In this document: piece after piece, positions 25,997 to 34,699 of the stretch
Position numbering within the stretch: the stretch's first letter is position 1
Layout: the number at the start of each line of letters is the position of its first letter
Source of the DNA: Bacterioplanoides pacificum
GTDB taxonomy: Bacteria; Pseudomonadota; Gammaproteobacteria; Pseudomonadales; Oceanobacteraceae
Length of the DNA: 64,000 nucleotides
Assembly: GCF_042648445.1 (NCBI RefSeq)
Contig: NZ_JBHRYB010000005.1
Location: 980,577 to 1,044,576, forward strand
Direction of reading: 5' to 3'
The notes under the pieces: model-generated
What the model was told of the DNA's origin: nothing
Seen by the model: only the letters and a program-made list of their open reading frames with translations
Databases searched by the model: none
Position numbers and translations under genes: made by a program

Positions 25997-26203
25997 ATGC
26001 GTGTCTTTGCAATCATCACCATTGTGGTACTGGCCAGCGGCTGCGCTCAGGTTAAACCCTGGGAACGGGGTAACTTATCGCAGGAGGTGATGGCCTGGCA
26101 GATCGATCCTCTGAAAAGCTCGCTCGATAACCATGTGTATTTCAGCAAGGAAGGTTCGTCCGGTGGCGGCCAGGCCGCTGGTGGTGGCTGCGGCTGCAAT
26201 TAA
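25997..26203 (+). CDS. DUF4266 mini-lipoprotein with GCGC tail
   Basis: A 68-aa lipoprotein. Lipobox ASGC (Cys 16) is followed by KPWERGNLSQEVMAW, which marks DUF4266, and the chain ends in a Gly/Ser-rich tail with two Cys, GGGCGCN. It starts 3 bases after the thioredoxin stop and stops 17 bases before the DUF3570 gene. With a thioredoxin next to it, the two C-terminal Cys may be a metal site or a redox pair; alternatively the tail may anchor a modification. Function unknown. Confidence 0.88.
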   Translation: MRVFAIITIVVLASGCAQVKPWERGNLSQEVMAWQIDPLKSSLDNHVYFSKEGSSGGGQAAGGGCGCN

Positions 26204-26220
26204 CCGACGAGTAACAATGG

Positions 26221-27381
26221 ATGAGTCATAAAACCAACGCCTTAGCCGCTCTGGCTGCCGCCTCTTTGCCGCTGCTGGCTCAGGCAGAAGCCCGCCCGGA
26301 AGAAAAAGTTATGGCTTATCGCTACAGCCATTACAGCGAAAGCGATAATCCCAGAGCACGGACCTTTACCCCGGAAACCCGGCGCTACGATATCAATGTC
26401 CATCAGTTCCGCCACGCCCGGCCGTTGGGTGAAGACTGGTATCTGGATGGTGAGTTGCAGTACGAAACCCTGTCGGGGGCGTCGCCGCTGCAAACCTACC
26501 AGCAGGATGGTAAAAGTGTGCTGGTGACGTCTGGCGCCACCATCGACGAACAACGACTGGACATCAAAGCCTCTCCGCGACGTTATTTCAGCCAGGGCAC
26601 GCTGGCAGGCAACGCCGCACTGTCTTTGGAAAATGACTATCAGTCGCTGGCTTTGGGCGGCGACGGCACCCTGGAATTATTCGATAAACACACCACCCTG
26701 ATGGCCGCCATCAGTGCCTCCTACGACACCTTATCGCCCAGCGATCAGGACCAATACCCGGCACGTCAGGCGTTTGACCGTAAAAACAAACGCAGTGTGT
26801 CTGTCTATCAGGGCGTCAGTCAGATCCTGGACAAAAACCGGGTCATGCAACTGGGTGTGGGCCTGACCCATTTATCGGGCTATTTATCCGATCCGTATAA
26901 AACCTACGACCAGCGCCCCGGTGAGCGTGATCAGTTCACCATCAATTTTCAGTACCGCCATTTTCTGAACGTTGGCGATGGTGCCGCACTGCATGCTGAC
27001 TACCGCTTTTATGCGGATGACTGGGGTATCTGGTCTCACACCGTCAGCGGCCGCTGGGCACAACAGATTCGTCAGGACAACGGTGTCGGCTGGCAACTGA
27101 TTCCGCAACTGCGCTATTACCGCCAGAGTGAAGCCGATTTTTATACGCTGGAGCGTTATCCCGGTGGTGAATTTTACAGCTCAGATGCACGCCTCTCCAA
27201 CTACGGCGCGATTACGCTGGGACTGGAAGGCCGGGTACGCTGGAATAACTGGATCGTCAGTCTCGACGGCCAATATTATTTTGCCGACGAAACCCTGTCG
27301 CTGGTGCAGCGCAGCGCTGATGAAACGCCCTCATTGTTAAGCTATACCCTGCTCAGTCTGGGCGTTGAATACCGCTATTAA
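26221..27381 (+). CDS. DUF3570 outer-membrane beta-barrel, predicted flavinylated
   Basis: A 386-aa protein with a signal peptide (cut near AQA, residue 22) and a beta-barrel pattern: alternating hydrophobic strands, repeated aromatic-Arg ends, and a C-terminal ...GVEYRY like an outer-membrane insertion signal. It matches DUF3570, which is encoded with DUF4266, thioredoxin and ApbE genes. At residues 82-88 (26464-26484) lies E-T-L-S-G-A-S, nearly the ApbE target D-x-x-S/T-G-A-S/T, in which FMN is joined to the last Ser/Thr; Ser 88 would be the acceptor. apbE follows 20 bases downstream. Flavinylation is my inference. Confidence 0.85.
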   Translation: MSHKTNALAALAAASLPLLAQAEARPEEKVMAYRYSHYSESDNPRARTFTPETRRYDINVHQFRHARPLGEDWYLDGELQYETLSGASPLQTYQQDGKSVLVTSGATIDEQRLDIKASPRRYFSQGTLAGNAALSLENDYQSLALGGDGTLELFDKHTTLMAAISASYDTLSPSDQDQYPARQAFDRKNKRSVSVYQGVSQILDKNRVMQLGVGLTHLSGYLSDPYKTYDQRPGERDQFTINFQYRHFLNVGDGAALHADYRFYADDWGIWSHTVSGRWAQQIRQDNGVGWQLIPQLRYYRQSEADFYTLERYPGGEFYSSDARLSNYGAITLGLEGRVRWNNWIVSLDGQYYFADETLSLVQRSADETPSLLSYTLLSLGVEYRY

Positions 27382-27401
27382 GGCGCAATGAGCAAGCCAC
27401 G

Positions 27402-28298
27402 ATGAAGATTCAGCACTTCCATTTCAGCGCCATGGCTTCCCCCTGCCAGCTTCACCTGCTGGGCGACAATACACAATGCCGGCGGGCTGCCGCAGCCGTC
27501 GAGCAGGAAGTGCGCCGGATCGAGCAAAAATACAGCCGTTACCGCGACGATTCCGTCCTCAGCGAACTGAATCAGCGCGCCGGCCAAACCTGTAATATCG
27601 ATGCCGAAACCGCCTATTTACTGAATTACGCCCGGGTTTGCTGGCAACAAAGTGATGGTCTGTTTGACATCAGTTCCGGCGTCCTGCGCCAGCAATGGGA
27701 TTTCCGTAACGCCCGCCTGCCCGACCCTCAGCAGCTGCAGACGCTGCTGCCGCGGGTTGGTTTTGACCGCTGTCAGCTACTGCAACATAACGAACAGCAC
27801 CAGTTGCTGATGCCCGCCGAGATGGAAATAGACTTCGGCGGCATTGGTAAAGAATACGCTGCCGACCGGGCCGCAGCACTGTGCCGCCAGCATGGCATTC
27901 ACTCAGGTGTGGTGGACTTAGGCGGCGATCTGTTGGTACTGGGGCCTAAACCGGATGGTTCTCCCTGGTTACTGGGGGTACGCCATCCGCGCGATCCGGA
28001 CAAGGCGTTTGCGCAGTTACCGGTCTATGAAGGGGGCATGGCCACCAGCGGCGATTATGAGCGTTATTTTGACCATCAGGGCCGGCGTTATTGTCACCTG
28101 CTTAACCCCAGCAGCGGCTGGCCGGTGGACTATTGGGCATCCGTCACCGTACTGGCTCCCAGCTGCCTGTTGGCTGGCAGCTTCTCCACCATTGCGATGC
28201 TGAAGCAACAACAGGCGCAGGACTGGTTACAACAACAAAGCCTGCACTTTCTTGCCATCCGTCCGGACGGCAGCCATATCAGTCAACGCAACCACTGA
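27402..28298 (+). CDS. apbE: ApbE-like FAD:protein FMN transferase
   Basis: A 298-aa enzyme that splits FAD and attaches FMN to a Ser/Thr of its target protein. Family features in order: SDGLFDIS, DFGGIGKEYAADRA, VVDLGGDLLVLG, GGMATSGDYERY, HLLNPSSGWPV, SFSTIAML. It is last in the operon, straight after the DUF3570 gene, its likely substrate. Oddly there is no signal peptide or lipobox, whereas most Gram-negative ApbE proteins are exported. The ribosome site is weak, suggesting coupling to the gene before. Confidence 0.93.
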   Translation: MKIQHFHFSAMASPCQLHLLGDNTQCRRAAAAVEQEVRRIEQKYSRYRDDSVLSELNQRAGQTCNIDAETAYLLNYARVCWQQSDGLFDISSGVLRQQWDFRNARLPDPQQLQTLLPRVGFDRCQLLQHNEQHQLLMPAEMEIDFGGIGKEYAADRAAALCRQHGIHSGVVDLGGDLLVLGPKPDGSPWLLGVRHPRDPDKAFAQLPVYEGGMATSGDYERYFDHQGRRYCHLLNPSSGWPVDYWASVTVLAPSCLLAGSFSTIAMLKQQQAQDWLQQQSLHFLAIRPDGSHISQRNH

Positions 28299-28392
28299 CA
28301 ACAACGCCGTTAAAACAGCAACCGGAACCATGGTTTTATTGTGTGGCACTGATAGAATCTCAGCCAGTTAACAATAATGATAAGGTATCGCC

Positions 28393-29922
28393 ATGGACAG
28401 TTCCGCTGCCCCCTCCTCTGCCCGACCACACAAACTGCTGAGCCAGGATGATTACCAGAGTTACGATGCCATGGGTCTGGCACAGCTGGTCAAAAGCGGC
28501 GACGTCAGCGCCGAAGAACTGTTACAGGCGGCCATTCAGCGCGCCGAGGTGGTTAACCCTGCAATCAACGCCATCGTCACGCCGTTATACGATTTCGCCC
28601 GGCAACAGATTCGTGCCGGCCTGCCCGATGGCCCCTTTACCGGCGTGCCGTTTTTATTAAAAGATCTGCTGTGTGCGCTGGAAGGAACGCCGATGAGCAA
28701 CGGCAGCAATGCCTTCAAAGGGCAGATTTCTCCCAGCGACAGCGAACTGACCCGGCGTTATAAAAACAGCGGCGTGGTGATTTTTGGCAAAACCAACACT
28801 CCGGAATTCGGTTTAATGGGCGTCACCGAACCCAAAGCCTTTGGCGCCAGCCGTAACCCCTGGAATACCGCCCACACTCCGGGTGGCTCCAGCGGTGGCT
28901 CAGGTGCGGCCGTGGCAGCCGGGATTGTGCCAATGGCCTCAGGCGGCGACGGTGGCGGCTCAATTCGTATTCCGGCGGCCTGTTGTGGTTTATTCGGCTT
29001 AAAACCCAGCCGTGGCCGCACTCCGACCGGACCGTATTTCTCAGAATTATGGGATGGCGCAGCCGTGGAGCACGTGTTAACCCGCAGCGTGCGCGACAGT
29101 GCCGCCATGCTGGATGTGATCGCTGGCCCGGACGCCTCCAGCCCGTACCCGATGGCGAAACCGGCCTCTTACCTGCAGGCACTGCAACAACCGCTGCGGC
29201 CGTTAAAAATCGGTTTTACCAGCCAGTCGTTTGTCGGCAAAGCGGTTGATGCCGAAGCGGTAAAAGCCGTTGAGCACAGCGTCACGTTGTTACAGCAACT
29301 GGGCCATCAGGTCGAAGAAGTACAACTGCAGTTTGATACCGAAGCACTGGCCGACAGCTACCTGACCATGTATTTCGGCCACGTTGCCGCCGATATGGAC
29401 TACGCCGCACAACTGTTAGGCACCGGCTTTGGCAATCTGGATGTCGAAGACGCAACAAAAACCATCGGCTACATTGGCAAAAATATTTCCGCCGGCGACT
29501 TTGTCAGTGCCAAACGCCGCTGGAATCAGTTTGCTCAGACCATGGCCATGTATCACCAGCGGTTTGATCTGTTATTAACCCCAACCCTGGCTTCTGAACC
29601 GGTGGCAATTGGGGCGTTTGAACCACCAGCGTTTGAAAAAGCCGGCATGAAACTGGTCAACGCTTTTGGTCTGCACAAATTATTACTGAAAACCGGCATG
29701 GTGAAACAGATGGCCATGGACAACCTGGAAAAGCTGCCGTTTACTCAGCTGGCGAATCTCACCGGTGCACCAGCGATGTCAGTGCCGTTACACTGGAGTG
29801 CCAACAATCTGCCATTAGGAGTGCAGTTTATGGCACCGATGGGAGATGAAGTCACCCTGCTGCAACTGGCTCAACAGCTGGAACAGGCACAACCCTGGTT
29901 TAACCGGGTTGCCACGATTTAA
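28393..29922 (+). CDS. Amidase-signature hydrolase
   Basis: A 509-aa amidase of the Ser-cisSer-Lys type. The catalytic Lys lies in FLLKDLL, the cis-Ser loop is GGSSGGSG, and the nucleophile Ser is in GGDGGGSIRIP. It splits an amide bond of a small substrate; similar enzymes act on 6-aminohexanoate cyclic dimer and aliphatic amides, but specificity cannot be read here. It is cytoplasmic, with no signal peptide. An SDR gene follows after 37 bases, probably in the same transcript. Confidence 0.92.
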   Translation: MDSSAAPSSARPHKLLSQDDYQSYDAMGLAQLVKSGDVSAEELLQAAIQRAEVVNPAINAIVTPLYDFARQQIRAGLPDGPFTGVPFLLKDLLCALEGTPMSNGSNAFKGQISPSDSELTRRYKNSGVVIFGKTNTPEFGLMGVTEPKAFGASRNPWNTAHTPGGSSGGSGAAVAAGIVPMASGGDGGGSIRIPAACCGLFGLKPSRGRTPTGPYFSELWDGAAVEHVLTRSVRDSAAMLDVIAGPDASSPYPMAKPASYLQALQQPLRPLKIGFTSQSFVGKAVDAEAVKAVEHSVTLLQQLGHQVEEVQLQFDTEALADSYLTMYFGHVAADMDYAAQLLGTGFGNLDVEDATKTIGYIGKNISAGDFVSAKRRWNQFAQTMAMYHQRFDLLLTPTLASEPVAIGAFEPPAFEKAGMKLVNAFGLHKLLLKTGMVKQMAMDNLEKLPFTQLANLTGAPAMSVPLHWSANNLPLGVQFMAPMGDEVTLLQLAQQLEQAQPWFNRVATI

Positions 29923-29959
29923 ATTAAGCCGACATGATTTTAACCCGCAAGGAATCAGC

Positions 29960-30808
29960 ATGAAGCCACGCACTGTTTTAATTACCGGATGCTCCAGTGG
30001 TATTGGCCGGGCATTGACCGAAGCGTTTTTGCACCATGGTTTTCACGTCTACGCTGCGGCACGGAACACCGACGCCCTGAGCAATCTGACTGCTGAGCAT
30101 CTGACGCTTGTCAAAATGGACGTTAATAACGCTGACGAGATCAGTGCGGCGGCCGAACAAATACAGCAACAACACGGCCAGCTGGATTGTCTGATAAACA
30201 ATGCCGGTTACGCTGCGATGGGCCCGGTGGTGGAATTATCCGCCGACGACCTGCAGCGTCAGTTTGCCACCAACGTGTTTGCGCCGATGGCGTTAACCAA
30301 AGCATTATTACCGCTGCTGCGCGCCAGTGGTAATGCCCAGGTGGTGAATATCGGTTCGGTATCCGGCATATTAACGACGCCGTTTTCCGGGGCTTATTGT
30401 GCCACCAAGGCAGCACTGCATGCGTTATCGGATGCTCTGCGGATGGAGCTGGCACCGTTTAATATCCGCGTTGTAACAGTACAACCCGGCGCCATCGAAT
30501 CAAAATTTGGTGAAAATTCGCTGGCAAACCTGGGCGATTTAATCACCGAACAATCGATTTATGCGCCACTGAAGCAATCCATTGCTGCCCGCGCCACCGC
30601 CTCGCAGGACAACCCAACACCCGCCAAACTGTTTGCAACTGAGCTGATGGCCCAGTTACTGAGTCGACCGGATGCGGTGATCCGCATTGGCAACGGCAGC
30701 CGGGCTCTGCCGCTGATGCGGCGCTGGTTACCACTGGAATGGCTGGACAAAATTTTAAGTAAGAAATTTGGCCTGAGTTCGTTAGCCGGCAAGGCACCAG
30801 GGGAATAA
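29960..30808 (+). CDS. Short-chain dehydrogenase/reductase
   Basis: A 282-aa classic-to-intermediate SDR: cofactor motif TGCSSGIG (residues 9-16), NNAG, catalytic Ser in IGSVSG, and YxxxK in YCATKAAL. Arg 33-type residues after the second strand (AAARN) suggest NADP(H). ATG 29960 follows AAGGA. The frame is open upstream into the amidase, but that part is not SDR-like. Substrate unknown. It is followed by a hairpin shared with the convergent transporter. Confidence 0.92.
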   Translation: MKPRTVLITGCSSGIGRALTEAFLHHGFHVYAAARNTDALSNLTAEHLTLVKMDVNNADEISAAAEQIQQQHGQLDCLINNAGYAAMGPVVELSADDLQRQFATNVFAPMALTKALLPLLRASGNAQVVNIGSVSGILTTPFSGAYCATKAALHALSDALRMELAPFNIRVVTVQPGAIESKFGENSLANLGDLITEQSIYAPLKQSIAARATASQDNPTPAKLFATELMAQLLSRPDAVIRIGNGSRALPLMRRWLPLEWLDKILSKKFGLSSLAGKAPGE

Positions 30809-30838
30809 CTCAGATGCCAGAGAAATAACCTCCCAGGA

Positions 30839-30858
30839 AAACCGCCCGCAGGCGGTTT
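30839..30858. terminator. Convergent (bidirectional) terminator
   Basis: AAACCGCC/GGCGGTTT with loop CGCA lies between the ends of the plus-strand SDR and the minus-strand DASS transporter genes. Both sides carry short A/T runs (four T on the minus side), so it can serve both. Confidence 0.75.
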
Positions 30859-30883
30859 CAGTCACAGGCCTGGGCACCCGGTT

Positions 30884-32272
30884 TCACCAGAACAACCAGG
30901 CGTAAAAAGTAATCAGAACAATACAGACCAGATTCAGGCGCACACCTACCCGCATCATATCTTTCTGATCGACATGACCGGAGCCAAACACGATGGCGTT
31001 TGGTGGTGTGGCAACCGGCAACATAAAAGCACAGGAAGCGGACACCGCAATAACGGTCGATAACACCAGCGGAGACACTCCCAGGCTTTCAGCTACCGCA
31101 GCAAATACCGGTACCAGCAAGGCTGCACTGGCGGTATTACTGGCAAATTCCGTCAGGAAGACAACAAAGGTAACCACACTTAACAGTGCCACCAGCACAC
31201 CGGCCTGATGTAAAAATGCACCCATGGTTTCTGCCAGAAAAACACTGGTACCGGTGGCTTTTAATACCGCACTTAAACACAAACCACCACCAAACAATAA
31301 CAACACCCCCCAGTCGGTAGTCCGTTCGATATCACGCCAGCGCACCACGCCAAACAGCGCCAGCAGAATAATGGCATTAATGGCAATAATACTGTCAATT
31401 TTAGCGAGGCCGCCGAGCAGCTGATTCAGGCTGCCACTGAAAATCCAGCACAACGCAGTAAAGGCAAAAATAGCCAGTGTCATTATCCGCGCCGGCGTCC
31501 ATTCCATCACTTGATGTTCAGCATCAAAGCGGTATTTTAAATCCGGTTTGGTCACCCAGTAGAGCACAGCAATAGCGACCGGCAACAACATCAGAGCCAC
31601 CGGTGCGGCCAGTTTCATCCAGCCAAAGAAGTCCAGCCCGGTCTGAGCTGCGGCAATCGCATTCGGCGGACTGCCCACCATGGTCGCAATACCACCGATA
31701 CTGGCGCTGTACGCTACCCCTAATAACGCAAACAAATAGGTTGGCTTTTGTTTTACCGGATCAAGCTGGCTGAGAATCCCCAGTACCAGTGGCAACATCA
31801 TCGCCGTCGTTGCGGTATTACTGATCCACATCGACAAACCGGCAGCCACCCCAAACAACATCAGCAAAGCCAGCATCAGATTGCCCTGTGCCAGATGTAA
31901 TACTTTATTGGCAATAGCTGCATCCAGCTTCTGGGCGTGTAACGCTGAGGCCAGGGCAAAGCCCCCCAGGAATAAAAAGATAATCGGGTTGGCAAAATTC
32001 GACAGCGCCTTCGGCGTATCGAAGACATCAAACGCCACCGCCAGCAACGGCACCAGTAATGCAGTGATACTGACGTGAATGGCTTCGGTCAGCCAGAGAA
32101 TGGCGATAAACACCAGAATGCTCAGGCCGGTCACCACTTTCGGGTCAAACGGCAGGCTGTTGTATAACACGGCAAACACAATCACATCGATCAGGATGAT
32201 CAGGTGATTGCGATCAAACAGCGGTTCAGCCGGTACTTTTTCCGGCGTGTATTGTGGACGTATATCGGACAT
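30884..32272 (-). CDS. DASS/SLC13-family sodium:dicarboxylate (or sulfate) symporter
   Basis: A 462-aa inner-membrane transporter of the divalent anion:sodium symporter family, with about 11-12 segments. It carries the two Ser-Asn-Thr-like sites, MWISNTATTAMMLP and TEFASNTASAALLVP, and the substrate-loop sequence VGSPPNAIA mirrored by VATPPNAIV. Carboxylates such as succinate or malate are the usual substrates. ATG 32272 follows GGGAG; the longer open frame upstream has no family match. Confidence 0.92.
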   Translation of the reverse strand: MSDIRPQYTPEKVPAEPLFDRNHLIILIDVIVFAVLYNSLPFDPKVVTGLSILVFIAILWLTEAIHVSITALLVPLLAVAFDVFDTPKALSNFANPIIFLFLGGFALASALHAQKLDAAIANKVLHLAQGNLMLALLMLFGVAAGLSMWISNTATTAMMLPLVLGILSQLDPVKQKPTYLFALLGVAYSASIGGIATMVGSPPNAIAAAQTGLDFFGWMKLAAPVALMLLPVAIAVLYWVTKPDLKYRFDAEHQVMEWTPARIMTLAIFAFTALCWIFSGSLNQLLGGLAKIDSIIAINAIILLALFGVVRWRDIERTTDWGVLLLFGGGLCLSAVLKATGTSVFLAETMGAFLHQAGVLVALLSVVTFVVFLTEFASNTASAALLVPVFAAVAESLGVSPLVLSTVIAVSASCAFMLPVATPPNAIVFGSGHVDQKDMMRVGVRLNLVCIVLITFYAWLFW

Positions 32273-32725
32273 ACAGGCTCCCGTTTTATTATTGTCCGGG
32301 CCAGCGACCCGGGACGTTATGCGGTAATACATTAGCGCTAGCATACGCCTGGCCCGGGGTCCGGACCAAATAGCCCCGCTGTTTCAGAGCATAAAACGGG
32401 CCATTTATAAGCAGCCGAAAACCCGCTGCTTTGTAGTTCGTCGGATTGACTCCAGCCCCGTCATTCCGTTAAGTGCGGAGACAAAACCAACGACTGGATT
32501 AACGTGCAGATTCTTTTTTGAGTGGCATCCGACACCCCGGCTTTTCAGCAGCGGAAAAAATCCACCCATTCAGAGTAACGGACACCAAACACAAAATAAA
32601 ACAGACTGTTTCGTTTTTGGCAGTAATTATTTTGCAGCACCCGGCAATTTCTGGCGCTGACTGGCAACCAAACCGGGCGCTATAAGCCATCTGCCGTGAT
32701 TGCTACAAAGCCCGGCGGGTAGTGT
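32273..32725. other. Intergenic region without a recognised gene
   Basis: About 450 bases between two minus-strand genes. A 63-codon minus-strand frame (32499-32690) is Cys-rich without a ribosome site and does not look coding. I see no strong promoter, repeat or RNA fold; it presumably holds the transporter promoter near 32300-32400. Confidence 0.5.
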
Positions 32726-34642
32726 TTAAAACCCCAGACTGACCACCGCCTCATCTCCCTGCTGAGGCTGGCAGGTTGTTACCCGTTCCAGCGCCTGAGG
32801 GTGATGTTGTTTAAACCAGCTTTTCACCAACAGCGCCCGGCTGAGCGCCAGCTGTTGCCAGTTTTTCAGCCCGGCCTGAGGATTGTCTGCCAGGCTCTGG
32901 GCTTCGCTGTGGCTGGCAAAGCCACATACCTGCAGCTCCAGCGCAGGTTTTTTCAGCATCATTTCGGCCACTTTATTCAGGTATTCGCCCTGCTCTTCGC
33001 TCACTTCTGCCTGCAATGGCTGGTAACGTAAGTCGTCGAGGCGGATCGCCAGCAGGTAATCACCGGCATAACTGGATAACGAAATTAATGTGCCATAAGG
33101 CTGTAACGCCTGCCTCAGGTAATAACCGGCCGCCTGTTTTAATGCCAGGGTGCTGAGCTGCGAGGTCAGATCATCCAGCCCGACATCCGGATCATCCACC
33201 CGGCCGGTTAACGGCACTTTTAAGCGGATATTGTTGTTATCGTCTTTTAATAATGACAAGGCCGTTTCCACCGGCATAGAAATCTGCTTACTAAGGCGGT
33301 CGATGGTGTCTTCATCAACCGGTACAAATTTGCTGTTGCGCAATAACAGTTTGCTGCTGCCATCCAGCTGAGCCTGGTCCACCCGCACATCGGCCTCCAG
33401 CTGCAACGATCCTTTATGTACCTGATAACCCATGGCCTGAGCCAGGTAACCGTTAAACGCCACCAGGTTGAGCTGACGAATTTCGACCACCATCCGCCCT
33501 TGCGGATAACCTTCAACCAGCGCCAGAGTGCCTTCAGCCAGCAGCTGATTGTAATCATCCAGTGCCGCTTCCAGCTCCAGCAACACCGGCTGGGTCAGAT
33601 CGGCACTGTTGATCTGACCAATCTTCAGTGTCTTTATCTGTAAACTCAGCTCAGCCGCGGGCGTCACACTGGCGTCGTGAAAGTGCAGCTGTGATTCCTG
33701 CCCGAGCTGACGGATACCAGCGATAATCAGCTCTGGAGTGGTGTCGGCTGTTTTTTCCTCCGCCGCAGTAGCGACCACCTCGGCGACCCGTTCGTTTTCG
33801 TCACTGGCGGCCTGCTGAGCAGCATCCACATCGTCTGCAACGGGCCCACGGGCCTGACTCTGTATCGGCACACCGCCGTCGGCTGGCTGCCCGGCGGCTA
33901 CTAGGCTGGCAGCATCACCGTCACTGAACGGCGCATCGGCCACCGGTGTCGTCGCTGCCTTCTCCCGGCTGTGTTCTGCCGCCGACGGCGCAGCGGCCGG
34001 AGGCGTGTGGCCTGCCGGACTCAGGCCACGAAGCGTTCCGTCAGCCTGTTTTTCCAACTGTGCCACCAGACCGCGATAACCGTGCAATCCGGTGCTGAAG
34101 CGTTGTGCCTGAGGATCAGCCTTAAGGTGTTCAATCTGGTAACTCTCCAGCGTCAGCAGCGGCTGCTCGGCAGCGCCCAGGCGCAGCCCGGAAAGTGTCA
34201 GCTGCTGCAGTTGTTGCTGCCACTGATCAGCACGAATCCCCTCCAGCTGCAAGCCCCCTAATGCCACTGGCGGCAGGTCACTGGCTTCCAGCTGCAACCC
34301 CGACAAACTCAGGTCACCACTGAAGCGCGACTCCAGCAATGGCCGGTATTGCCAGCTAAGCTGTATCTGCTCCAGCGTTAAGCGCTGCAATTGCGAAATG
34401 CTGCCACCATCGGGCTGATGTACGGCGATATCCAGCAGCGCCAGGCGCCCCTGCAATAATTGCAGATCCCAGTCGGCAATTTGCAGCGTTTGTCCCGGAT
34501 ATTGCCCGGCATACCAGTCTTCGGCGTAACGAATGGCAAACATAGGCCCGGCCGTCAGCACCAGTCCCAGCAACACAGAAATCACCAGCACCAGATAAAC
34601 ACTGGTTTTTAATAACGTCCGTAGCACCCTTTTTGCGGTCAA
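32726..34642 (-). CDS. DUF748 family envelope protein
   Basis: A 638-aa protein with one N-terminal membrane helix (about 13-36) and a periplasmic AsmA/DUF748-like body rich in the Leu/Gln/Asp pattern of long beta-grooves; it ends in an OmpA-like ELQVCGFAS region. Residues about 205-300 are a low-complexity Ala/Glu/Asp linker. Start is TTG, with AGGA close upstream; the next Met (about residue 34) would lose the helix. DUF748 proteins are thought to act in lipid handling between membranes. It follows recD by 57 bases on the same strand. Confidence 0.85.
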   Translation of the reverse strand: MTAKRVLRTLLKTSVYLVLVISVLLGLVLTAGPMFAIRYAEDWYAGQYPGQTLQIADWDLQLLQGRLALLDIAVHQPDGGSISQLQRLTLEQIQLSWQYRPLLESRFSGDLSLSGLQLEASDLPPVALGGLQLEGIRADQWQQQLQQLTLSGLRLGAAEQPLLTLESYQIEHLKADPQAQRFSTGLHGYRGLVAQLEKQADGTLRGLSPAGHTPPAAAPSAAEHSREKAATTPVADAPFSDGDAASLVAAGQPADGGVPIQSQARGPVADDVDAAQQAASDENERVAEVVATAAEEKTADTTPELIIAGIRQLGQESQLHFHDASVTPAAELSLQIKTLKIGQINSADLTQPVLLELEAALDDYNQLLAEGTLALVEGYPQGRMVVEIRQLNLVAFNGYLAQAMGYQVHKGSLQLEADVRVDQAQLDGSSKLLLRNSKFVPVDEDTIDRLSKQISMPVETALSLLKDDNNNIRLKVPLTGRVDDPDVGLDDLTSQLSTLALKQAAGYYLRQALQPYGTLISLSSYAGDYLLAIRLDDLRYQPLQAEVSEEQGEYLNKVAEMMLKKPALELQVCGFASHSEAQSLADNPQAGLKNWQQLALSRALLVKSWFKQHHPQALERVTTCQPQQGDEAVVSLGF

Positions 34643-34699
34643 AATCCTGCTCCTGTTTCTTCATCGTCAGATCCGGCCTGCGCCGCATCCATCACGGTT

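Noticed and set aside
32499..32690. 63-codon frame in the gap before the DUF748 gene
   Set aside because: Cys-rich, low-complexity translation with no ribosome site; more likely non-coding.
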